From Williamsia sp. 1138 (GTDB lineage Bacteria > Actinomycetota > Actinomycetes > Mycobacteriales > Mycobacteriaceae), in the NCBI RefSeq assembly GCF_002095435.2, contig NZ_MJEJ02000048.1:62001-126000 (forward strand): a stretch of 64,000 nt of DNA, written 5' to 3'. Each line of letters starts with the position of its first letter. Positions within the stretch are counted from its first letter, which is position 1. Under the pieces are notes generated by a model. That model was not told the origin of the DNA. It ran no database searches and saw only the letters and a program-made list of their open reading frames with translations. Shown in pieces: positions 58,402-64,000 of the stretch. The position numbers and the translations under genes were made by a program.

Positions 58402-59865
58402 ATGACATCGCACTACAGCGGAATGGAATTGCTACCGATCGCAGGCAACTGGGGTGTGGGAGGCAGCCCCCAGACGCTGGAGAACATCGATCCGTACACC
58501 GGTGAGTCGCTGACACATATGCACTTGGCGACGACCATCGACGTGGACGATGCCTTCGCGGGTGCCGCAGAGCAGCAACCGGCGTGGGCGGCGCTACCGG
58601 CGCAGAAGAGGGCCGACGTGTTTCATCGCGCCGCCCGCATCATGGAGGACCGCAAGGACGAGATCGTCGATTGGCTCACCCGCGAGGCCGGCGCGATCAG
58701 GGCGCGGGCGGAGTGGGAGTGGATGGCCGTTCGGGCGGTGATGCTCGAAGCTGCCTCCTATCCCAGCAGGGTCAGCGGCCGCATCCTCCCGGCCGACCTC
58801 ATACCGGGCAAGGAGAATCGGGTCTATCGGCGGCCGCTCGGGACAGTTGCCGTAATCAGCCCCTGGAACTTCCCGATGCAACTGTCGAACCGGTCAGTGG
58901 CCCCCGCCTTGGCGGTCGGCAATGCGGTGGTGCTCAAACCGTCCAGCGACACACCGGTCACCGGTGGCCTGCTGCTGGCAAAAATCTACGAAGAGGCCGG
59001 GCTCCCACCAGGGCTCCTGAGCGTGGTGGTGGGTAAGTCGAGCGAGATAGGTGATCACCTCGCGGCGCACCCCTCGGCAGGATTGACGTCGTTCACCGGA
59101 TCCACCGCGGTCGGTCGGCACCTCGCCGAACAGGCACCGCTACAGAAGATGTCGTTGGAACTCGGTGGCAACGGCCCATTGGTGATACTCGAGGACGCGC
59201 CGATCGAAAGGGCCGTCTCCGCTGCGGTCTTCGGCTCGTACTTTCACCAGGGACAGGTGTGCATGGCAACCAATCGCATCATTGTCGACGAACGACTGCA
59301 CGCCGAGTTCGTCGAACGCCTCCGCGAGCGCGTGAGCGCTCTGACGTGCGGCGATCCTTCTGATCCGGACACCGACATCGGTCCGGTGATCAACCAGAAG
59401 CAGTTCGACGCCGTCCTCGAGAAGATCGACTGTGCACGCCGGCAGGGTGCCGATGTGTTCGCCGCCGGCTCCCCGTGCGGTCCGACCGGCCGGGTGCTGC
59501 CGCCTCACGTGATCGTGGGCGACAACAACGTCGCCACCGCGAGCGAGGAAGTCTTCGGTCCCGTGGCGACGGTGATCAAGGCGACGGACGACGACCACGC
59601 CCTGGCGATCGCCAATGACACCGACTACGGACTGTCGAGCGCGGTGATCACCGCCGACACCGAGCGTGGTGTCCGGTTCGCGCTGCGCATGGAGGCGGGG
59701 ATGACCCACGTCAACGACACCACCGTCAACGACGAACCGAACACTGCCTTCGGCGGGGAGAAGAACTCGGGCGTCGGCCGGTTCGGAGGCGAATGGGCCA
59801 TCTCAGAGTTCACCACCGATCACTGGATCAGTGTTCAGCACACCGAACGGACTTACGCCATCTGA
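58402..59865 (+). CDS. NAD(P)-dependent aldehyde dehydrogenase
   Basis: A 487-residue ALDH. PWNFPMQLSNRSVAPALAVGNAVVLKPS (split over about 152-179) binds cofactor, LELGGNGP (about 252-259) has the general base Glu, and the nucleophile Cys is in HQGQVCMATNR (about C291). EEVFGPVATV is also present. The asparagine and lysine of the family (PWNF, KPSS) are conserved. It resembles benzaldehyde/vanillin- or salicylaldehyde-type enzymes. GGAAGG lies about ten bases before ATG 58402. The upstream gap carries two CGGGTCGAAC repeats. Confidence 0.9.
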   Translation: MTSHYSGMELLPIAGNWGVGGSPQTLENIDPYTGESLTHMHLATTIDVDDAFAGAAEQQPAWAALPAQKRADVFHRAARIMEDRKDEIVDWLTREAGAIRARAEWEWMAVRAVMLEAASYPSRVSGRILPADLIPGKENRVYRRPLGTVAVISPWNFPMQLSNRSVAPALAVGNAVVLKPSSDTPVTGGLLLAKIYEEAGLPPGLLSVVVGKSSEIGDHLAAHPSAGLTSFTGSTAVGRHLAEQAPLQKMSLELGGNGPLVILEDAPIERAVSAAVFGSYFHQGQVCMATNRIIVDERLHAEFVERLRERVSALTCGDPSDPDTDIGPVINQKQFDAVLEKIDCARRQGADVFAAGSPCGPTGRVLPPHVIVGDNNVATASEEVFGPVATVIKATDDDHALAIANDTDYGLSSAVITADTERGVRFALRMEAGMTHVNDTTVNDEPNTAFGGEKNSGVGRFGGEWAISEFTTDHWISVQHTERTYAI

Positions 59866-59956
59866 TCACCACCTCTGGTCACGCCGGGCCTACGTGTTTG
59901 CCGTCACACCCGGCCGGGTACTCGCGCGGCACCATCGAACATGTCTGGAGCTGGTC

Positions 59957-60481
59957 ATGAACACCGCAGTTTGGATCGTCATCGCCGTCGTCGTGGTCCT
60001 CCTTGTCATCGCGCTCATCGCGCTGCTGACGCGGAAGCGGCGCGCACAACGGCGCGTCGAGGCCGGTCAGATCCGGGAAGAGGCGTCGCATCGCGTGAAC
60101 GAAGTGCAACGTCGGGAAGCCATCGCCGAAGAATCGGCGGCCAAGGCCCGCCGAGCGCAGGCCGATGCAGAAGCGAAGGCAGCCGAGGCCAAGCGGCTCC
60201 AGCACGAAGCACAGTCGCAACAGGGGCACGCCGCCTCATCGCGTCAGGAACTGGACGCCGAGTTCCAGCGCGCCGACAAGCTCGACCCGGACGTGCCTCG
60301 TTCGGGCCGCCACGAAGGCGACGTCCAGGACGTGAACGATCAGAACGTGAACGACCAGCGTGGCGGTCAGGCTCCTCCCACGGTCCCCAATGGCGGCAAT
60401 CGGGGTGGCGGCGTCAACTTGGACCCGAACGGACAGACGCCTCGCCAGGACGGCCAACCGGGCCGGCACGCACCGCACTGA
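59957..60481 (+). CDS. Membrane-anchored coiled-coil protein
   Basis: A 174-residue protein. One N-terminal membrane helix (VWIVIAVVVVLLVIALIALL, residues about 5-24) and a basic stop (TRKRRAQRR) are followed by a long Ala/Glu/Lys/Arg helix, likely coiled coil (about 35-115), and a Gly/Asn/Pro/Gln-rich disordered tail. ATG 59957 is chosen with GGAG upstream; an upstream extension of the frame has no membrane character. No family recognised; similar small proteins occur next to actinobacterial cell-envelope genes. Confidence 0.75.
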   Translation: MNTAVWIVIAVVVVLLVIALIALLTRKRRAQRRVEAGQIREEASHRVNEVQRREAIAEESAAKARRAQADAEAKAAEAKRLQHEAQSQQGHAASSRQELDAEFQRADKLDPDVPRSGRHEGDVQDVNDQNVNDQRGGQAPPTVPNGGNRGGGVNLDPNGQTPRQDGQPGRHAPH

Positions 60482-60511
60482 TCTGTCGCCGGTCGGCGCT
60501 ACTGTTTCCAC

Positions 60512-61375
60512 ATGCGCTACGGGATCTCGATTCTGCCGGACCAGTCGTGGCACGAGGCGCGCCCCAAGTGGGAGCGCGTCGAGGAGATGGGCTTCGACCA
60601 CGGCTGGGTGTTCGACCACCTCGTCTGGGGCGGTCTGCCCGACGCGCGGTGGTTTTCCAGCATCCCGACCATGACCGCGCTGGCGCTGGTGACTTCTGAG
60701 CTCAAGCTCGGATCGTTCGTGGTCTCCCCGAACTTTCGTCACCCGGTGTCTTTCTCCCGCGAGGTCGAGACCCTCCTCGACATCGCTGGTGACCGGCTTC
60801 TGCTGGGGCTCGGTGCCGGCGGCACCCCCGACGACGGTCTCCAGGGTGAGCCCGCGATGACACCGAAACAGAAGGTCGACCGGTTCCAGGAGTTCACGCT
60901 GCTCCTCGATCGGCTCCTCGACGAGGATCACGTGAGCGCGGACGGTCAGTACTACCAAGCCCGCAACATGCGGCTGGTCGGCGGATCCGTCCGCGAGCGG
61001 GTGCCGTTCATCCTGGCGGGCAACGGCCCTCGCTCTGTCCGGTTTGCCGTCGAGCACGGCGACGCCTGGATGACGACGGGCGTGAAATCAGAGACGCTCG
61101 ACGAGTGGTTTGCCGGAGTCGCACGCAGCTGCGAGGTACTCGAGGAAGCGTTGGTCCGAGCGAATCGAGACGCCTCCACCTTCGACCGGTACCTCAACGT
61201 CGATGCGTCACCCCAATTCTCGTTGGCCAGCCTCGACTCGTTCGACGAACTGGTGGGACGAGCGGGCGAGCTCGGGTTCACCGACGTGATCATCCACTGG
61301 CCCCGCGACGGTGATCCGTTCCGCGGTTCGGTGAAGATGCTGGACGCCCTGGCCGAGCGTGGTTTCACCCCGTAG
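60512..61375 (+). CDS. F420-dependent luciferase-like (LLM) oxidoreductase
   Basis: A 287-residue LLM protein: ISILPDQSWHEARPKWERVEEMGFDHGWVFDH (split), FVVSPNFRHPVSFSREVETLLDIAGDRLLLGLGAGG (split) and FILAGNGPRSVRFAVEHGDAW (split) are typical F420-class landmarks. ATG 60512. Third LLM enzyme of the window. Substrate unknown. Confidence 0.83.
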   Translation: MRYGISILPDQSWHEARPKWERVEEMGFDHGWVFDHLVWGGLPDARWFSSIPTMTALALVTSELKLGSFVVSPNFRHPVSFSREVETLLDIAGDRLLLGLGAGGTPDDGLQGEPAMTPKQKVDRFQEFTLLLDRLLDEDHVSADGQYYQARNMRLVGGSVRERVPFILAGNGPRSVRFAVEHGDAWMTTGVKSETLDEWFAGVARSCEVLEEALVRANRDASTFDRYLNVDASPQFSLASLDSFDELVGRAGELGFTDVIIHWPRDGDPFRGSVKMLDALAERGFTP

Positions 61376-61432
61376 TTGGGCCGAAACACGCGACATCCGG
61401 CGCGAACACCGGGTTCATGTTAAAAAAGTCAC

Positions 61433-62869
61433 GTGAGCGCAACGCAGCTCGTCTTGGCTCTGCCCGAGGTCGACCCGCTGCCCTGGGCACGCTCGCAGAT
61501 GGCCTTCACCCTTGCGTTCCACATCATCCTGGTTCCCCTCGGGGTCTCATGGGCGTTCATGACGCTGATCGCCAACTACCGCGGTCTACGTCACGGCGAC
61601 GCCGACGCGATGCGTCTCGCGCAGCGATGGTCGAAATACATGGCGGTCACGTTCGCTGTCGGCGCGGTGACCGGGACCGTGCTCTCTTTCGAGTTCGGTC
61701 TGCTGTGGCCTGAGTTCATGAGCCAGTGGGGTGAAGCGTTCGGGATCCCGTTTGCCTTCGAGGGGTTGTTCTTCTTCACCGAAGCGATTTTCGTGGCCAT
61801 CTACATCTACGGATGGAAGCGGCTCAAGCCTTGGACCCATTTCGTCACCGGTATCCCGATCGTCCTCGCCGGCATCCTCGGTAGTGCATCCGTCATCGCC
61901 GCCAACGCGTGGATGAACACACCCTCCGGGTTCACCCTCGACGCGGCAGGCAAGGTCGTCGAGGTCGATCCCCTCGAGGTCATCTTCAACAAGTCCATGC
62001 CGCTGCAATCGGCGCACATGATCGTGGCGGCCTACGTCGTGGGCGGGTTCCTGGTCGCATCCGTGTATGCGGTCGGCATGCTTCGCGGCAGGCGCGACCA
62101 TTACCACCGCCTGGGCTTCGTCATCCCGTTCTCGGTGGCGAGCGTCGCCATGATCCCGCAGATGGCCATCGGAGATGCCCTGGCGCGCTGGGTCTATCAG
62201 AACCAGCCGATGAAGTTCGCCGCCATGGAGATCGTTCCGGAAACGAGCGGCGACGTACCCGAGACCCTGCTCGGCCGCATCAACGACGACGGCACGGTCA
62301 GCGGTGGCATACCCATCCCCGGGATGGCGTCCATCCTGTCCGACCCCTCGTCTGGCACGTCCACTGTGGTGCAAGGGCTGAACAGCTTCCCGGTGGCCGA
62401 CCGCCCCACCTACTCCCAGGCCAACACCGTTCACCTCGCCTGGGATGTGATGGTGGGCCTCGGATCGTTCCTGATGGTGATCGCGCTCTGGTACGGACTG
62501 TGCTGGATCTTCCGGAAAGACATGCCACAGAGCAAACTGTTCCTGCGAGTCGCCGCGTGCTGCGGCGTGCTGGCCGTGATCACGATGGAGGCGGGCTGGA
62601 TCGTCTCCGAGGTCGGCAGGCAACCGCGGATCGTCTACAACTACATGAAAGTGGAGGACGCAGCCACCGGAAACACCAGCGTCTGGATCACTTTCATCGT
62701 CGTCGTACTGATCTACCTGGCGCTCGGGGTGACCACCGTGCTGGTGCTCCGGCACATGAGCCGCCGGTTCCGTGCAGCCGACGCGGCCGAGCAATCGGAC
62801 GACGATGTCGGTGTTCCGTACGGCCCGACCGGTGACCCCGAGCCTGCTTCATCGGTACCGGACCCATGA
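61433..62869 (+). CDS. cydA: Cytochrome bd ubiquinol oxidase subunit I
   Basis: A 478-residue membrane protein. FTLAFHIILVPLG (His about 30) and QSAHMIVAAYVVGG carry haem-ligand His residues, and GWIVSEVGRQPRIVYNYM (about 386-403) is the quinol-site motif; the usual GRQPW reads GRQPR here. The Q-loop is of the short type. It forms the quinol-oxidising subunit of the high-affinity terminal oxidase. GTG start; the stop overlaps cydB (ATGA). No cydDC follows inside the window. Confidence 0.94.
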   Translation: MSATQLVLALPEVDPLPWARSQMAFTLAFHIILVPLGVSWAFMTLIANYRGLRHGDADAMRLAQRWSKYMAVTFAVGAVTGTVLSFEFGLLWPEFMSQWGEAFGIPFAFEGLFFFTEAIFVAIYIYGWKRLKPWTHFVTGIPIVLAGILGSASVIAANAWMNTPSGFTLDAAGKVVEVDPLEVIFNKSMPLQSAHMIVAAYVVGGFLVASVYAVGMLRGRRDHYHRLGFVIPFSVASVAMIPQMAIGDALARWVYQNQPMKFAAMEIVPETSGDVPETLLGRINDDGTVSGGIPIPGMASILSDPSSGTSTVVQGLNSFPVADRPTYSQANTVHLAWDVMVGLGSFLMVIALWYGLCWIFRKDMPQSKLFLRVAACCGVLAVITMEAGWIVSEVGRQPRIVYNYMKVEDAATGNTSVWITFIVVVLIYLALGVTTVLVLRHMSRRFRAADAAEQSDDDVGVPYGPTGDPEPASSVPDP

Positions 62870-63867
62870 GCGACGTGATCGCGATCGTCCTGATGATCGG
62901 CATCATCGCGTATGCCGTGTTCGGGGGCGCCGACTTCGGGGCGGGATTCTGGGATCTCGTCGCCGGCGGTACGGACGCCGGAGCGCGCCCGCGCGAGGTG
63001 ATAGACCGTTCCATCGGCCCCGTGTGGGAGGCCAACCATGTCTGGCTGATCTTCAGTTTTGTGGTTCTGTGGACCGCGTTCCCCGAGGTGTACGCGTCGA
63101 TCACGTTGACCCTGTTCGTCCCTCTCACGATCGCAGCGCTGGGAATAGTGCTGCGGGGCTCGAGCTTTGCCTTCCGCAAGGCTGTGCTGCGCACCCGTGA
63201 CCGGCGGCGCTTCGGCGCGGTCTTCGCGACGTCGTCGGTCCTGGTCCCGTATTGCCTGGGCGCGGTGATCGGCGCCATCGCGTCGGGGCAGGTGCCACCG
63301 GGCGGCACAGCCGGCGACTCGTTCGCGAGCTGGATGAACCCGGTGTCGATCCTGGGTGGTGTGCTCGCCGTCGTCGTGGCCGCCTACCTCGCCGCGGTCA
63401 ACCTCATCTGCGATGCCCGCCGACTCGCCGACGACGAGATGGTCGAGTATTTCCGTCGACGGGCGATGGGCGCAGCGGTCGTCGCAGGGATCGCGCTCGC
63501 GGTCGGCGTTGTGGTGCTCCGCGAATACGCACCGTATCTCTTCGACGGACTCACCTCGAGGGCCTTGCCCTTGATGATCGCGTCCGGGATCTGCGGGGTG
63601 GCATCACTGGCGCTGATCGTCCGCCGCGATACCCGGTTCTCGCAGTGGCTCTCGGGTGCGGCGGTGGTGGCGGCGCTCGTTGCCTATGGCGTCGCGCAGA
63701 CGCCCTACCTGCTGCCGGAGACCGTCACGGTGACCGAGGCGGCAGCACCGTCGGGCACGTTGGGTGCGCTGCTGGTGGCCACCGCCGCGGCCGGACTGAT
63801 CGTACTTCCGTCTCTCGGCCTGCTCTACGTGCTGGACCGGAAGAACCTCTTGCCCGAGGAAGGCTGA
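62866..63867 (+). CDS. cydB: Cytochrome bd ubiquinol oxidase subunit II
   Basis: A 333-residue membrane protein with about eight or nine hydrophobic segments. AYAVFGGADFGAGFWDL (about 16-32) and SIGPVWEANHVWLIF (about 49-63) are the conserved N-terminal motifs of CydB, and LPSLGLLYVLDRKNLL closes the protein. Coupled to cydA by a four-base overlap. Confidence 0.94.
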   Translation: MSDVIAIVLMIGIIAYAVFGGADFGAGFWDLVAGGTDAGARPREVIDRSIGPVWEANHVWLIFSFVVLWTAFPEVYASITLTLFVPLTIAALGIVLRGSSFAFRKAVLRTRDRRRFGAVFATSSVLVPYCLGAVIGAIASGQVPPGGTAGDSFASWMNPVSILGGVLAVVVAAYLAAVNLICDARRLADDEMVEYFRRRAMGAAVVAGIALAVGVVVLREYAPYLFDGLTSRALPLMIASGICGVASLALIVRRDTRFSQWLSGAAVVAALVAYGVAQTPYLLPETVTVTEAAAPSGTLGALLVATAAAGLIVLPSLGLLYVLDRKNLLPEEG

Positions 63868-63880
63868 ACGAGCCGGGGCT

Positions 63881-64000
63881 TCACAGGCGTGGATCAACCG
63901 GTTCGGACTCCATGGCGAGAACACCGAACACGCATTGGTGCACTCTCCAGACGGGTTCACCCGCCACCGCTCGGCGGATGGATTCGAGACCGAGAGCGTA
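63881..64000 (-). CDS. C-terminus of a gene entering from the right edge, unidentified
   Basis: An open frame of 39 codons ends at TGA 63881-63883 and runs off the window. The translation (GLESIRRAVAGEPVWRVHQ, CVFGVLAMESEPVDPRL) has normal composition for coding sequence here. It is convergent with cydB after 13 bases. Too short to assign a family. Confidence 0.4.
   Translation of the reverse strand, partial: YALGLESIRRAVAGEPVWRVHQCVFGVLAMESEPVDPRL

Noticed and set aside
1-64000. CRISPR arrays, tRNA or rRNA genes, insertion sequences, prophage
   Set aside because: No regularly spaced repeats, clover-leaf T-loop patterns, transposase motifs or phage genes were found when reading the window.

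Overview
The window is GC-rich, densely coded actinobacterial DNA, most likely from a mycolic-acid-containing member of the Mycobacteriales (Gordonia/Williamsia/Rhodococcus-like). The evidence is an antigen-85-type esterase, a glucosylglycerate hydrolase, three F420-type luciferase-like oxidoreductases, a DUF222/HNH (13E12-type) protein, a mycobacterial-type LldD, and a KstR-like operator next to a canonical ketosteroid isomerase. No rRNA, tRNA, CRISPR array, insertion sequence or prophage was seen.

Positions 1-25150 are a catabolic island. On the minus strand lie a thiolase (cut by the window edge), its DUF35 partner, and E2, E1-beta and E1-alpha of a 2-oxoacid dehydrogenase. Divergent from these are an acyl-CoA synthetase and two tandem histidine phosphatases, then a DUF222/HNH gene, a DinB/maleylpyruvate-isomerase-like protein and an EthD-domain protein. 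A rearrangement scar follows, with remnants of a TetR gene and a zinc alcohol dehydrogenase. Next is a minus-strand operon: a PEP-synthase-type swinging-histidine protein without an ATP-grasp half, a medium-chain reductase and an enoyl-CoA hydratase. Then come an SDR, a ThuA-like protein, the lipoamide dehydrogenase (E3), a second SDR, a third histidine phosphatase, two TetR regulators, a second ThuA-like protein, and an operon of a small unknown protein, a Rieske oxygenase and a zinc alcohol dehydrogenase. The promoters share ACTGTAG-type and TTACTTG/AAGTTACT-type elements, so the island looks like one regulon. It probably oxidises an organic alcohol or ring compound to a CoA thioester and shortens it by beta-oxidation-like steps. 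A phosphorylated intermediate is suggested by the phosphotransfer protein plus three related phosphatases. The substrate cannot be read from the sequence.

Positions 25185-41950 are mixed metabolism: TrpB2, esterase, a large unknown protein, F420 enzymes, a PhoX-type Tat lipoprotein phosphatase, TetR, epoxide-hydrolase-like enzymes, glucosylglycerate hydrolase, SDR, dimethylargininase, FmdB-FmdA formamidase, the ketosteroid isomerase operon behind a KstR-like box, a VOC protein, and Dps with a strong terminator. A four-copy inverted/direct repeat array lies at 35850-35927.

Positions 42041-50700 are rich in signalling: a degenerate EAL-DICT protein, DUF2252 and ATP-grasp proteins in one apparent operon, an XRE-type HTH joined to ten membrane helices, a 626-bp intergenic region with a perfect CRP-type site, a secreted protein, a PAS-GGDEF protein, an MFS transporter and a DUF202 protein.

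Positions 50788-64000 hold msrB-msrA, a truncated FMN reductase fused by frame into lldD, an APC-type permease, a flavoprotein oxidase lacking the usual flavin-linking His, the antigen-85-like esterase, an aldehyde dehydrogenase, a coiled-coil membrane protein, an F420 enzyme, and cydAB.
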